A DNA stretch of 64,000 nucleotides, taken from positions 62,001 to 126,000 of the forward strand of contig NZ_JPKG01000059.1 of assembly GCF_000735605.1 (NCBI RefSeq), read 5' to 3'. The translations under genes were made by a program, and so were the position numbers. The notes below the pieces were generated by a model. That model saw only the letters and a list, made by a program, of their open reading frames with translations, searched no databases and was not told the DNA's origin. Positions 26,757-36,043 of the stretch are shown one piece after another (position 1 is the stretch's first letter; every line of letters starts with the position of its first letter). The DNA is from Allobosea sp. LC85 (GTDB lineage: Bacteria; Pseudomonadota; Alphaproteobacteria; Rhizobiales; Beijerinckiaceae).

Positions 26757-26858
26757 CGTTAGGCCCTTCCGCAGACTTGTCCGGTCAAACACAGATTCCG
26801 GACGCGAGATGGATTGTGACCGAGGCCGCCGGGACGTGTCGAGCAAATCAGTGCGACC

Positions 26859-27866
26859 ATGCGATACAGAGCCATGCCGATCCGCCCCTCGCCTCGAACC
26901 GGGCCCGCTGACGCGCCAGGATTCGCAACGAAAATCCTGACGCGCCTGCTGCGCTGCCTCGGAGGTTCCTCCTCCTTCGCTGCGCAGCCCTGCCAGCGTC
27001 TGGCGTCGGCGGCGTGCATCGCAAGCGCGCTGCTCGCCTGTCCGGCCTTCGCAGCTCCGGCGGAGCCCGCCTCCTCGGGAATCGACCAGGCCCTCTGCCA
27101 GCTGATCGACGAAGCGGCGCGGGACGAGGGGGTTCCGGCTGCCTTCCTCACCCGGCTGATCTTTCAGGAATCGAGCTTTCGCCCCGGCGTCACCAGTCCG
27201 GCGGGAGCCCAGGGCGTGGCGCAGTTCATGCCGGGCACGGCACGCGAGCGCGGTCTGCTGGACCCGTTCGATCCGGAGCAGGCCGTGCCGAAGGCTGCCC
27301 ATTTCCTGGCGGAGCTGCGTCGGCGCTTCGGCAATTGGGGACTTGCCGCCGCCGCGTATAACGGCGGCCCGAACCGGGTCGCCTCCTGGCTTGCCGGTCG
27401 CGGCAGCTTGCCATTCGAGACCGAGAACTATGTTCTCTCGATCACCGGCGCCGCCGCCGAGACCTGGGCGGAGGATGCGCGCGCCGCAGCCAATGGCGAC
27501 GGGCGCGACCGCCCTGCCCGGCTCGCGACACGAGACGAAACCTCGTTCTGCGCAACGACGGTCGTGGCGATCCGCGCCGGAAGCAAGCCGCTCGACCTGC
27601 GTGAAGCGCCCTTCGCACCATGGGGCGTACAACTGGCTGGAAACTTCTCGAAGGCGCGAGCGCTGGCCTCGTTCCAGCGCGCCAGTGTGAAGCACCGGAC
27701 GATCATTGCCGAGCTGCAACCGATGATCATCGGCACGCGCCTACGCAGCCGCGGGACGCGGGCCTTCTATCGGGTGCGGCTGCCGGCCGCCACGCGGACT
27801 GAGGCAACCGCGCTGTGCCGCCGCATCCAGGCGCAGAATGGGGCCTGCGTCGTGCTCAAGAGCTGA
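26859..27866 (+). CDS. Lytic transglycosylase with SLT and SPOR-like domains
   Basis: A periplasmic murein hydrolase of 335 residues. After an export signal (hydrophobic span near 50-65, ending PAFA) comes an SLT domain (about 75-190) with catalytic Glu in LIFQESSFRPGVTSPAGAQG, then VAQFMPGTARERGL and NWGLAAAAYNGGPNRV. The C-terminus (about 255-335), ending FYRVRLPAATRTEATALCRR and NGACVVLKS, has the shape of a SPOR domain, which binds glycan strands lacking stem peptides at division sites. The start is uncertain: ATG 26859 or 26874. Both place the signal peptide far from the N-terminus, so a later start is also possible. Confidence 0.9.
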   Translation: MRYRAMPIRPSPRTGPADAPGFATKILTRLLRCLGGSSSFAAQPCQRLASAACIASALLACPAFAAPAEPASSGIDQALCQLIDEAARDEGVPAAFLTRLIFQESSFRPGVTSPAGAQGVAQFMPGTARERGLLDPFDPEQAVPKAAHFLAELRRRFGNWGLAAAAYNGGPNRVASWLAGRGSLPFETENYVLSITGAAAETWAEDARAAANGDGRDRPARLATRDETSFCATTVVAIRAGSKPLDLREAPFAPWGVQLAGNFSKARALASFQRASVKHRTIIAELQPMIIGTRLRSRGTRAFYRVRLPAATRTEATALCRRIQAQNGACVVLKS

Positions 27867-28037
27867 GTGGCCGAATTTATGTTGCAGGTGCGCAACGCGA
27901 CGGTCGAAAGCCCGCACCTCGCGCCGATGTGATGCCACAATGATTGCACGCCAAACGTGAGTCTGACAGGACATTGAGGAGATGTTGACTTTTTCCGGTC
28001 AACTTCATGTCCGCGCGAATCCACGCCTGAGGTTACC

Positions 28038-28619
28038 ATGAACCGCTTTTTCCGAATGGCCATGTTCGCAGGCTTGGGCCTGATGGCTGCCGCGTCGACC
28101 GCCAATGCCTATGAAATCGATCCGCTGACGCGCCAGCCATTGATGCAGAACCCGGAGGCCGCCAAGGCGCAGGCCACCGCCATTCCCCGCGAGATCGTGT
28201 CCTACGACACCAGGCAGCGGCCCGGCACCATCGTGATCAACACCACCGAGCGCCGGCTCTATTTCGTGCTGCCCGAGGGCAAGGCCGTGCGCTATGGCGT
28301 CGGCGTCGGCCGCCCTGGCTTCGACTGGGCCGGTTCGCAGGCCATCACGCGCAAGGCCGAGTGGCCGAGCTGGACCCCGCCGTCGCAGATGCTGAAGCGT
28401 CGTCCCGACCTGCCTCGCTTCATGCCCGGTGGCCCGGAGAATCCGATGGGCGCCCGCGCCATGTATCTCGGCTCGACACTGTATCGCATCCATGGCTCGA
28501 ACGAGCCGGAGACGATCGGCCAGGCCGTGTCGTCGGGCTGCATCCGCATGCTGAACGACGACGTGATCGACCTCTACGAGCGCACCAGGGTCGGCACCCG
28601 GGTTGTCGTCGCCCGCTGA
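28038..28619 (+). CDS. L,D-transpeptidase (YkuD domain)
   Basis: A 193-residue exported enzyme that forms 3-3 cross-links in peptidoglycan or attaches proteins to it. A signal peptide (MNRFFRMAMFAGLGLMAAAS to NAYE) precedes the YkuD domain (about 55-193). Active-site motifs are YRIHGSNEPETIG (His) and AVSSGCIRMLNDD (catalytic Cys, with Ser-Gly and Arg). It is the typical short alphaproteobacterial form without LysM. It follows the lytic transglycosylase gene by 171 bases, so two cell-wall enzymes sit side by side, each probably with its own promoter. A strong terminator follows. Confidence 0.95.
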   Translation: MNRFFRMAMFAGLGLMAAASTANAYEIDPLTRQPLMQNPEAAKAQATAIPREIVSYDTRQRPGTIVINTTERRLYFVLPEGKAVRYGVGVGRPGFDWAGSQAITRKAEWPSWTPPSQMLKRRPDLPRFMPGGPENPMGARAMYLGSTLYRIHGSNEPETIGQAVSSGCIRMLNDDVIDLYERTRVGTRVVVAR

Positions 28620-28650
28620 GCGCAGCTTCCCGGGATAAGACTGGATAAGA

Positions 28651-28675
28651 AAGGCCGGCCTCGTGCCGGCCTTTT
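28651..28675 (+). terminator. Intrinsic terminator after the L,D-transpeptidase gene
   Basis: A 9-bp stem (AAGGCCGGC with GCCGGCCTT, 5-base loop) ending in a run of five T's, 31 bases past the stop codon. Confidence 0.9.
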
Positions 28676-28823
28676 TGTTATCCGAGCGGTGGCGTCATCC
28701 CGGCAAGCGGTCCCAACCGCGCCGCTTCGGGGGTCCTGCCGGAACAGCGCTAAGCCTCCCCGCTCCCCCGCTCCCCGGATCGACGGGCGACGAGCAGCGC
28801 AGGGAGCCGGGATCGGAAGCCGG

Positions 28824-29192
28824 TTACCTCCGTCTCACCGGCTCCCGCGACAGCCCCTTTGCGGCGAGAGCGTCGAGATAGGCCTGCATTTTCTCCGGTG
28901 CATGCTCGCCGAGCTCGCGCAGATAGTCCCAGGCAAAGATGCCGGTATCGTGCATGTCGTCGAAGGAGAGCTTGACGGCGTAATGGCCGACGGGGTCGAC
29001 ACCGATGATCTCGACCTCCGCCTTGCCCGGCACCGTCTTCTTCTGACTCGGGTCATGGCCCTGGACTTCGGCGGACGGGCTTTCCACCCGCAGCAGCTCG
29101 GCCGCCAGTGCGAAGCTCGCCCCGTCCTCGAAGGCCACGTGGAGGGTGCGCCGATCTTTGGAGAGGCGGATTTCGGTTGGCCAAGCTGACAT
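28824..29192 (-). CDS. DUF971 (GBBH-like N-terminal domain) protein
   Basis: A 122-residue soluble protein that opens WPTEIRLSKDRRTLHVAFED and contains SFALAAELLRVESPSAEVQG and HYAVKLSFDDMHDTGIFAWD, followed by YLRELG. This is the DUF971/GBBH-like fold (PF06155), also found at the N-terminus of gamma-butyrobetaine hydroxylase, where it binds zinc; the stand-alone bacterial proteins lack a proven role and are often near Mrp/iron-sulfur genes. It is divergent from moaA, whose product has two iron-sulfur clusters, with 147 bases between the start codons. No functional link is shown. Confidence 0.88.
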   Translation of the reverse strand: MSAWPTEIRLSKDRRTLHVAFEDGASFALAAELLRVESPSAEVQGHDPSQKKTVPGKAEVEIIGVDPVGHYAVKLSFDDMHDTGIFAWDYLRELGEHAPEKMQAYLDALAAKGLSREPVRRR

Positions 29193-29339
29193 CTTCGTTT
29201 TTCACCAAGGGAATGTGACGATCACGGCTATTGACGCCGCGCACGCCAGTGCCAATGTCTCCGCATGATATAACTATGCGGCTGCCACGACGCACGTGCG
29301 AGCAGCGGATGGTGGAAACGCAGCAGAGACGAAACCAGA

Positions 29340-30368
29340 GTGCTGATCGAACCCCACAAGCCCGTGATGCGCCCGCCGCTGATCGATCCGTTCGGCCGGG
29401 AGATCAGCTACCTGCGCATTTCCGTGACGGATCGCTGCGATTTCCGCTGCGTCTACTGCATGTCCGAGGACATGACCTTCCTGCCCAAGCGCGATCTGCT
29501 GACGCTGGAAGAGGTCGACCGGGTCGCGACCGCCTTCGTGGCGCGTGGCACCCGCAAGTTGCGCATCACCGGCGGCGAGCCGCTGGTCCGGCGCGACATC
29601 ATGAGCCTGTTCCGCTCGCTCTCGCGGCATCTGGCCAGCGGCGCGCTGGACGAGCTGACGCTGACCACCAACGGTTCGCAGCTCGAGCGCTATGCGAGCG
29701 AACTCGCAGCCTGCGGCGTGCGGCGCATCAATGTCTCGCTCGACACGCTCGATCCGGACAAATTCCGCACGATCACGCGCTGGGGTGATCTGGGCAAAGT
29801 GCAGCGCGGCATCGAGGCCGCGCGCGCCGCCGGGCTCAGGGTCAAGATCAATGCGGTCGCGCTGAAGGGCGTCAACGAGAGCGAGATCGAAGGCCTGATG
29901 CAATGGGCCCATGGACTTGGCATGGACCTCACCCTGATCGAGGTGATGCCGCTCGGCGAGATCGAGCCCGGCCGCATCGACCAGTTCCTGCCGCTCTCGA
30001 TCGTCCGCGCAAGGCTGATGGACCGCTATACGCTCGACGACGATCCCTATCGCACCGGCGGCCCGGCGCGCTATGTCCGGGTCCGCGAGACCGGCGGGCT
30101 GCTCGGCTTCATCACGCCGATGACCCATAATTTCTGCGAGAGCTGCAACCGTGTGCGCCTGACCTGCACCGGCACGCTCTATATGTGCCTCGGCCAGGAG
30201 GACGCCGCCGACCTGCGCGCCGCAGTGCGCGCCTCCGGCGACGACGCCCTGCTCTACCGGGCCATGGACGAGGCGATCTCGCGCAAGCCGAAGGGTCATG
30301 ACTTCGTCATCGACCGCAGGCATGCCCGCCCGGCCGTCGGGCGTCATATGAGCGTGACGGGAGGCTAG
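29340..30368 (+). CDS. moaA: GTP 3',8-cyclase MoaA
   Basis: A radical SAM enzyme that begins molybdenum cofactor synthesis by converting GTP to 3',8-cyclo-GTP. From the GTG start, the SAM-cluster cysteines are Cys33, Cys37 and Cys40 in DRCDFRCVYC. KLRITGGEPLVRRDI is the SAM-binding region, and the second cluster is bound by CESCNRVRLTCTGTLYMC. The chain ends in the conserved Gly-Gly (MSVTGG) needed for activity. An alternative start is ATG 29367; neither has a strong ribosome site. MoaC is not next to it in this window. Confidence 0.95.
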   Translation: MLIEPHKPVMRPPLIDPFGREISYLRISVTDRCDFRCVYCMSEDMTFLPKRDLLTLEEVDRVATAFVARGTRKLRITGGEPLVRRDIMSLFRSLSRHLASGALDELTLTTNGSQLERYASELAACGVRRINVSLDTLDPDKFRTITRWGDLGKVQRGIEAARAAGLRVKINAVALKGVNESEIEGLMQWAHGLGMDLTLIEVMPLGEIEPGRIDQFLPLSIVRARLMDRYTLDDDPYRTGGPARYVRVRETGGLLGFITPMTHNFCESCNRVRLTCTGTLYMCLGQEDAADLRAAVRASGDDALLYRAMDEAISRKPKGHDFVIDRRHARPAVGRHMSVTGG

Positions 30369-30406
30369 ATCGCCATGCGTCCGTTCGGACGCAGGAGGGG
30401 CGATCT
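30367..30406 (+). terminator. Nested hairpin after moaA
   Basis: An outer 8-bp inverted repeat (agatcgcc with ggcgatct) encloses an inner 7-bp stem (tgcgtcc with ggacgca), directly after the moaA stop codon and followed by tatctctttgttt. It probably ends the moaA transcript. Confidence 0.6.
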
Positions 30407-30411
30407 ATCTC

Positions 30412-30472
30412 TTTGTTTGAGCATCTGATTTTTCCGAAAACCGGATTCCACTTTTCGGTCCGATGCTCTAAG
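30412..30472. repeat. Dispersed palindromic intergenic repeat, diverged copy
   Basis: The stretch ccgaaaaccggattccac followed by ttttcggtccgatgc matches the repeat found at 53.5, 59.7 and 62.7 kb with several changes. The core can fold as CCGAAAA against TTTTCGG with an 11-base loop. It lies between moaA and the convergent chemoreceptor gene. Confidence 0.75.
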
Positions 30473-30644
30473 GACCGGCCCTTGATTGGTGAAGCCGACG
30501 CTGCCGGGCCTGCCGGCGGCGGAGTGAAAAGGGCCAGTCCATAAGCCGCGACCGTACCGCGGCCCGACTGGCGACGGGCATGGCGAGGGAAACCATTCCT
30601 GCGCTTCAGGCCGTCCCGGCCCGTCGCGCAGGCGCCCTGGCCTC

Positions 30645-32417
30645 TTACATCCGGTAGGCCATTCGCACCCCGCCCCAATGGCGGCCGTTGACACGGAGCG
30701 GAGCATCGACCTCGCGCATGAGCTGGGTGACGTCGCCCATGTCGCGCCTGTAGGACTGCACGAGGAAGGGGCGCACCGAGCGGGCCGACATGATGCCGGC
30801 GCGATCGTGGAACATGCGGCGGTTGCGACAGTGCGGCGCATTCCAGGCAGGATCGCCCTGGCGTTGCGGATGGGCGAATTCGGGATGGTGCACCGGAATA
30901 TAGCCGTTGCGATCAATCGGCAGGGCGAAGACCAGCCGCGGGTCGCTGGCCAGTTCCTCGGCAAGCACCGGTGGCAGCAGTGCTTCCAGGACCAGCAATG
31001 CGCTGTTGGTATATTGCTGCGGCTCGGTCTCCGGCACAGGCAGGTAGTTGACGTCGAAGAGCTGGGCTTCCGACAGCTTCCCGTCACGCAGCGCCTGCTC
31101 GAAGAGCGAGCCAAGGCGTATTGCGAAGAGTTGCGCGCGTTCGATCAGCGGCCGATAGGAATCTTCGATCTCGTCGAGAAGGCGGCGCAGAGGCTCATGC
31201 TCCCTGACCGTCGCTTCGCTGAAGGCGACGTGCAGGCCGAGGTGGCTCGCCGCCATCAGGCGGCAGGCCAATGGCGGCAAGCCGCCGATGGTGATCGTCC
31301 CGCCCGTGCCTGGACGGATGCCGGGATCGGACTGGGCGAGCAGCAGCGTTCCACCCAGGCCGAGATCGATCGTCTGCGCGCTGAAGGTCGTGGCGCCGAA
31401 GCGCCCCTCGACCGGATATTCCGCAGGGAACCGGTCATGCTGGCGGCGGTCGGCGAAGACGGTGTGCCGCAGCAACGGGACGAAACGCCCCATCAGCCCT
31501 TCGGCCTGCCGCGCGCCGTCCGACATGGCGGCGCGCGCCTCGGCGCTGCGGGCCGCCGCACCCAAGGCCATTTCGTCGATCTCGCCGACCTGCCGGGAAA
31601 CCGTATCGATGAAGCGCGCCGTCTCGTCGGCGCTGCGCGAGAGCTCCGCGGCCGCTGCAGCCTGTTCGTGCGAGGCGCTTCCGATCGCCGCGATCACCGG
31701 GTTGACGTCCCGTACCATTTGCAGCGCATCGGTGACGATCGCGGCCGAGCCCTGGGCCGTCTGGGTCAGCCGATCGACACGGTTGCGGATATGATCGACC
31801 GCGTCGCGCACTTCGATGGAGAGCGCCTTCACTTCCTGGGCGACCACGCCGAAGCCGCGGCCGGCCTCACCGGCGCGCGCCGCTTCGATGGTCGCATTCA
31901 AGGCGAGCAGATTGGTCTGGCGCGCAATCTCGGCGATGGAATCGACGATGCTGCGGATCTCGACCGTGGCGGCGGCGAGGCCGGTCATCATCTGCGTCGC
32001 CTCGCCGGCGCGCATGGCCGCGGCCTCCAGCATGTCGCGCGCGCCATTCATCGAGCTGCCGACCTGCTCGGCCGCAGCCGAGACCTGCTGGGTTGCGGTC
32101 GCGAGCGCGCTCGAATTCATGCTGGCCGTCTCGGCCGCCTGCCTCAGATCGCCGGTGCGCCTGTGGATGCCGATCGAACCGCCCTCGGCCTGGCTCGAGG
32201 TATGCTCGGCCTCATACAAGCGTCCGGTGAGGCGCCGCAGGGCGGCGACGACGTCCTGCTCGAGCGCATTGACGGCCTCGCGGATCGAGGCATCGTCGAG
32301 CGGATCGGGAAGTTCGATCGCCTCTGCCGGCGAGATTGGCTGCGCGGTGACGACAGGCCCGGCTGCAACGGCACGGTCTTGGGTGCCCAACCAGCGTCGG
32401 ACCCTTTCGCGAAACAT
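30645..32417 (-). CDS. Soluble methyl-accepting chemotaxis protein with PilZ domain
   Basis: A 590-residue chemoreceptor without any membrane segment. Residues about 60-310 form the helical signalling hairpin, with the tip EIARQTNLLALNATIEAARA followed by GEAGRGFGVVAQEVKALS. Residues about 320-410 look like a PilZ domain (RRQHDRFPAEYPVEG and later TIDLGLGGTLLL), the c-di-GMP-binding fold with the RxxxR and D/NxSxxG-type positions. The last about 180 residues contain NGYIPVHHPEFAHPQ, NRRMFHDRAG and NGRHWGGVRMAYRM, a conserved sensor-like tail seen in other alphaproteobacterial receptors. It probably couples c-di-GMP or a cytosolic ligand to the CheA pathway. No che genes are nearby. Confidence 0.9.
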   Translation of the reverse strand: MFRERVRRWLGTQDRAVAAGPVVTAQPISPAEAIELPDPLDDASIREAVNALEQDVVAALRRLTGRLYEAEHTSSQAEGGSIGIHRRTGDLRQAAETASMNSSALATATQQVSAAAEQVGSSMNGARDMLEAAAMRAGEATQMMTGLAAATVEIRSIVDSIAEIARQTNLLALNATIEAARAGEAGRGFGVVAQEVKALSIEVRDAVDHIRNRVDRLTQTAQGSAAIVTDALQMVRDVNPVIAAIGSASHEQAAAAAELSRSADETARFIDTVSRQVGEIDEMALGAAARSAEARAAMSDGARQAEGLMGRFVPLLRHTVFADRRQHDRFPAEYPVEGRFGATTFSAQTIDLGLGGTLLLAQSDPGIRPGTGGTITIGGLPPLACRLMAASHLGLHVAFSEATVREHEPLRRLLDEIEDSYRPLIERAQLFAIRLGSLFEQALRDGKLSEAQLFDVNYLPVPETEPQQYTNSALLVLEALLPPVLAEELASDPRLVFALPIDRNGYIPVHHPEFAHPQRQGDPAWNAPHCRNRRMFHDRAGIMSARSVRPFLVQSYRRDMGDVTQLMREVDAPLRVNGRHWGGVRMAYRM

Positions 32418-32629
32418 CAGCCAATCCCGGACAGCGCAAAGTCGAACCTTTATGGTCGGGCAATGTTAACAAAGCTTCTCCCGAAGCCATCGCTTGCCCC
32501 AGGGAGAGGTCGGAAACGCGAAAGGCCATGCGCCGGAAGCGGGATTCGCCGCCCCGGACTGGCATGGACCCCATGCGAGGCTGCAGCTAAAGCTCTGATC
32601 ATCCGCTTAGCCCTGCCCCAGGCCAGCCC

Positions 32630-33772
32630 ATGACCAGTCATAGCTACGACGTGATCGTTGCCGGTGTCGGCGCCATGGGCTCCGCCGCATGCTGGCATCT
32701 CGCGCGGCGCGGCCTGAAGGTCCTGGGCCTGGAACGCTTCGACCTCGGCCACGCCATGGGATCGTCACATGGCATGACGCGGATCATCCGCCTCGCCTAT
32801 TTCGAAGGCTCGCATTACGTGCCGATCGTCCGGCGCGCACATCAGCTCTGGTCCGAGACCGGCGCGGAAGCGGGCATGCAGCTGCTGCACGTCACTGGTT
32901 CGCTCGATCTTGCGCCGGAAGGCGCGGGGCCGGTCGAGTCCTCGCTGCGCTCCTGTCTCGACCACGGGCTGACGCATGAGGTGCTCTCAGCCCCGGAGAT
33001 CGCGCGACGCTTCCCGGGCTTCCAGCTGCCGGCGGGCCATGTCGGCCTCTGGCAGCCCGATGGCGGGTTCGTCGCCTCCGAGAAGGCGATCTATGCCCAT
33101 GTCGGCCTCGCCCAATCGCACGGCGCCGAGATCCGCACCAATGAGCCGCTGCTCGACTGGACACCGACCGCCCAAGGCGGCGTGGTGGTGCGCACGGAGC
33201 GCGGCACCTATTCCGCTGGCCGGCTGGTGATCACCTCGGGCGGCTGGATCGCCGACGCGGTCCCGGCGCTGGCCGCGAATGTCTCGACCGTGCGGCAGGC
33301 CATCGGCTGGTTCACGACGCGGCGGCCGGAGCTGTATCGCCCGGGCGCCTTCCCTGTCTTCATCCTCAGTGTCGAGGAAGGCACCTTCTACGGCTTTCCG
33401 CTTTACGAGCATCCGGGCTTCAAGCTCGGCGGGCCGCATTTCGGGCGCGAGCCGATGGATCCGCGCGAGCCGGACCGCACGCCGAGCCCGCGCCAGGTGG
33501 CGCTGATCCGCGATTGCCTTGCCCGCTATCTGCCCGATGCCGCGGGAGAACCGCTCAGCCTGAAGGGCTGCGTGTACACGGTGACGCCGGACGATGATTT
33601 CGTGATCGACGCCGTGCCGGGCGTCCCGCAGGCCGTGTTCGCATCGGCCTGTTCCGGCCACGGCTACAAATTCGCCAGCGCCATCGGCGAAATCCTCGCC
33701 GACCTCTCCACCACCGGCCAATCCGCGTTCGACCTCAAGCCTTTCTCGCTCAGCCGCTTTCCGCAGGCGTGA
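32630..33772 (+). CDS. solA: N-methyl-L-tryptophan oxidase / sarcosine oxidase family
   Basis: A 380-residue flavoenzyme of the monomeric sarcosine oxidase group that oxidises N-methyl amino acids to the free amino acid, formaldehyde and peroxide. The FAD fold is VIVAGVGAMGSAACWHLARR. GSSHGMTRIIRLAYFEG with the Arg/His pair and YFEGSHYVPIVRRAHQLW are family signatures. The Cys in LKGCVYTVTPDDDFVIDAVP is the residue that carries covalent FAD in this family. SGHGYKFASAIGEILADL completes the flavin site. Length equals E. coli SolA (372). Whether the substrate is sarcosine, N-methyltryptophan or another amine cannot be decided by sequence. Confidence 0.88.
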   Translation: MTSHSYDVIVAGVGAMGSAACWHLARRGLKVLGLERFDLGHAMGSSHGMTRIIRLAYFEGSHYVPIVRRAHQLWSETGAEAGMQLLHVTGSLDLAPEGAGPVESSLRSCLDHGLTHEVLSAPEIARRFPGFQLPAGHVGLWQPDGGFVASEKAIYAHVGLAQSHGAEIRTNEPLLDWTPTAQGGVVVRTERGTYSAGRLVITSGGWIADAVPALAANVSTVRQAIGWFTTRRPELYRPGAFPVFILSVEEGTFYGFPLYEHPGFKLGGPHFGREPMDPREPDRTPSPRQVALIRDCLARYLPDAAGEPLSLKGCVYTVTPDDDFVIDAVPGVPQAVFASACSGHGYKFASAIGEILADLSTTGQSAFDLKPFSLSRFPQA

Positions 33773-33835
33773 GCCGCCGCGAGTCCCGGCGCAGAGTTCT
33801 GCGCGACGGCCTCTCGACGCCACCAGGACCTTGCC

Positions 33836-34738
33836 TTGGCCAGTTCAGCCGAAAACCGTCGCGGAATCATCGCCATGCTGCTGGCGATGCTCCTCTTCAC
33901 CTGCAACGACGCGCTGATGAAGCTGGCACGCGAAGCCTACCCTGTCGGGCAGGCAATTTCGCTGCGGGCGATTTTTGCGGTGACGACGGCCCTCGCCATG
34001 GTCTGGTTCATGGGCGAGGCGCGCAAGCTCGGCGAAATGTTCAGGCCGCTCGTCCTGCTACGCGGGTTGATCGAGGCTGCGATCGCGCTGATCTTTATCT
34101 GGTCGCTGGCCAAGCTCCCGCTCGGGAACATCACCGCCATCCTGATGGCCTCCCCGCTGATCATCCTCGTGCTCGCGGTAGCGCTCGGCATCGAGAAGGT
34201 CGGCTGGCGCCGGACACTCGCCGTCATGGTCGGCTTCATCGGCGTTCTCGTGGTGATCCGGCCGACGCCCGAGCACATGAACATCGCCGCAATCGCGGCA
34301 CTGATCAGCGCCATATTGGCCGCGATCCGTGATCTCGTCACCCGCAGGATCGGCAACCACGTCCCTTCGACGGTGATCTCGCTCACCGCGTCGGTCATTG
34401 TCGGCCTGTCCGCATTCACGCTCGGTTTCTTCGAAACCTGGGTGCCGATCCGCCGGATCGAGATCCTCTATGTCGGCGGTGCGGCCGTGCTGGTTTCGCT
34501 TGGCAGCTTCTGCATCGTCAACGCCTTCCGGAACACCGATGTCGGCGTCGTCACCGGCTACCGCTATTCCGGCGTCGCCTTCGCTGTGCTGATCGGGTAC
34601 CTGCTCTGGGGAGAGATTCCCGACGCCTGGGCCGTGACAGGCATCGCGCTGATCGCGGGCAGCGGCCTCTACACCCTGCATCGCCAGCGTGTCGTTCCCA
34701 GTGCCAAGCTGAAGCTCGAGGGCGGCACTCCGTCATGA
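33836..34738 (+). CDS. DMT superfamily (EamA) transporter
   Basis: A 300-residue membrane protein with ten predicted spans in two EamA repeats (each about 140 residues). Typical family features are FTCNDALMKLAREAYPVGQA, in which a positively charged loop follows helix 1, and SFCIVNAFRNTDVGVVTGYR followed by YSGVAFAVLIGYLLWGE near the end. It likely exports a metabolite such as an amino acid, purine or riboflavin-like compound. The start is a TTG at 33836 with AGGA upstream; ATG 33875 is an alternative. Its stop overlaps the start of the next transporter by four bases, so both are in one operon. Confidence 0.88.
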   Translation: MASSAENRRGIIAMLLAMLLFTCNDALMKLAREAYPVGQAISLRAIFAVTTALAMVWFMGEARKLGEMFRPLVLLRGLIEAAIALIFIWSLAKLPLGNITAILMASPLIILVLAVALGIEKVGWRRTLAVMVGFIGVLVVIRPTPEHMNIAAIAALISAILAAIRDLVTRRIGNHVPSTVISLTASVIVGLSAFTLGFFETWVPIRRIEILYVGGAAVLVSLGSFCIVNAFRNTDVGVVTGYRYSGVAFAVLIGYLLWGEIPDAWAVTGIALIAGSGLYTLHRQRVVPSAKLKLEGGTPS

Positions 34739-35925
34739 GCGGCCAGCCTGTCGCTATGAGGCCCGCCCTGCTCGTCCTGGTCGCGATCTCGACCTTGCAG
34801 CCGATCGCACTCAACCTTCTCGCCCCTGCGACACCGGCAGTGGCGCGCCATTTCGGCACGAATTACGCGACAATCCAGCTCACGCTGACGCTGTATCTCG
34901 TCTCGGTCGCGCTGATCCAGCTGGTGATCGGCCCACTCTCCGACCGCTTCGGGCGGCGCCCTTGCGTCAATGCCGGGATCATCGTCTTCATTCTGGGCTC
35001 GATCCTCGGTGCATTGGCACCGACGACCGAAGTCCTGCTGGCGGCGCGCGTGCTGGAGGGTGCGGGCGCCGGCACGACCTTCGCGCTGGCCCGCGCCATC
35101 ATTCGCGACAGCGCCCATCGCGACGAGGCAGCAAGCCAGATCGCCAGCGTCACCATGGTCATGGTGGTGGCGCCGATGATCGCGCCCTATCTCGGCGGCC
35201 ATATCGAAACCTGGTTCGGCTGGCGGATGATCTTTGGGGCAATGACCGCAGCCGGCGTGCTCGTTCTCCTGCTGACGACAGCCCGGCTGCCGGAAACCGC
35301 TCCGAATGTCGGCATCAGGACGTCGCTGCTCGGCGTCTTCCGCGCCTTCCCGGCGCTCGCGCTCGACCGGGAATTCATCGTCAATGTCATCGCGCTTTCG
35401 ATGACATCGGCAGCGTTCTTCGCCTTCGTCGCCGGCGCCCCCTTCATCGTCGTCGAGACGATGGGCCGGGGCTCGGATGTCTACGGCGCCTACTTCATCC
35501 TGAGCGCGTTCGGCTACATGGTCGGGAACTTCGCCATGTCGCGGCTTGCGGTCAGGCGCGGCTCTGCCCCCCTGGTTCGGCTGGGCCTGATCATCTCGGT
35601 GGTGATGATGAGCGTCGCGATGGTGTTTGCGATGAGCGATTACTGGACACCGCTGACCCTCTTCCTGCCATTGGCGATCAGCTCGTTCGGCAATGGGCTG
35701 ACGATTCCGGGGGCAGCCGCCGCGGCGCTGTCCGCCAAACCCGAGCTTGCCGGCTCCGCAGCCGGGCTGATGGGAGCCGTCCAGCTCGGTGTCGGGGCGC
35801 TGGCAACGATCGCGATCAGCTGGCTTGTCATACTTTGGCCGCAGTCCCTGATCGCGACGATGTGGCTGATGATGGCGATCGGGCTATTTTCCTTGCGTTT
35901 CAGCGGCTTCCGGCGACACAGCTGA
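34735..35925 (+). CDS. MFS transporter, Bcr/CflA drug-resistance family
   Basis: A 396-residue major facilitator with 12 predicted spans. The DHA1 motif A is in LVIGPLSDRFGRRPC (loop 2-3), and the Bcr/CflA signature region is ARVLEGAGAGTTFALARAII followed by RDSAHRDEAAS and APMIAPYLGGHIETWFGWRM. Members expel drugs, sulfonamides or metabolites such as cysteine by proton antiport. It starts inside the end of the EamA gene (ATGA overlap), an operon of two exporters. Substrate unknown. Confidence 0.92.
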   Translation: MSGQPVAMRPALLVLVAISTLQPIALNLLAPATPAVARHFGTNYATIQLTLTLYLVSVALIQLVIGPLSDRFGRRPCVNAGIIVFILGSILGALAPTTEVLLAARVLEGAGAGTTFALARAIIRDSAHRDEAASQIASVTMVMVVAPMIAPYLGGHIETWFGWRMIFGAMTAAGVLVLLLTTARLPETAPNVGIRTSLLGVFRAFPALALDREFIVNVIALSMTSAAFFAFVAGAPFIVVETMGRGSDVYGAYFILSAFGYMVGNFAMSRLAVRRGSAPLVRLGLIISVVMMSVAMVFAMSDYWTPLTLFLPLAISSFGNGLTIPGAAAAALSAKPELAGSAAGLMGAVQLGVGALATIAISWLVILWPQSLIATMWLMMAIGLFSLRFSGFRRHS

Positions 35926-36043
35926 TCCCCAGCCGGTTGCCCTGCGTAATCTTGTGCTGCCCCAGACCTTCGTATAACCAGCGCATAGCCAGCGCGACAT
36001 GGCCCTCATGCGCCGCGTGCATCAACAAACTGGGAGAGCGGGT

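Noticed and set aside
26556..27719. A 387-codon minus-strand frame opposite the lytic transglycosylase
   Set aside because: Only the last 66 codons, from ATG 26756, look like a protein; the rest is antisense to SLT-SPOR.
30678..32633. A 651-codon plus-strand frame opposite the chemoreceptor
   Set aside because: Antisense shadow; the minus strand holds the signalling hairpin and PilZ motifs.
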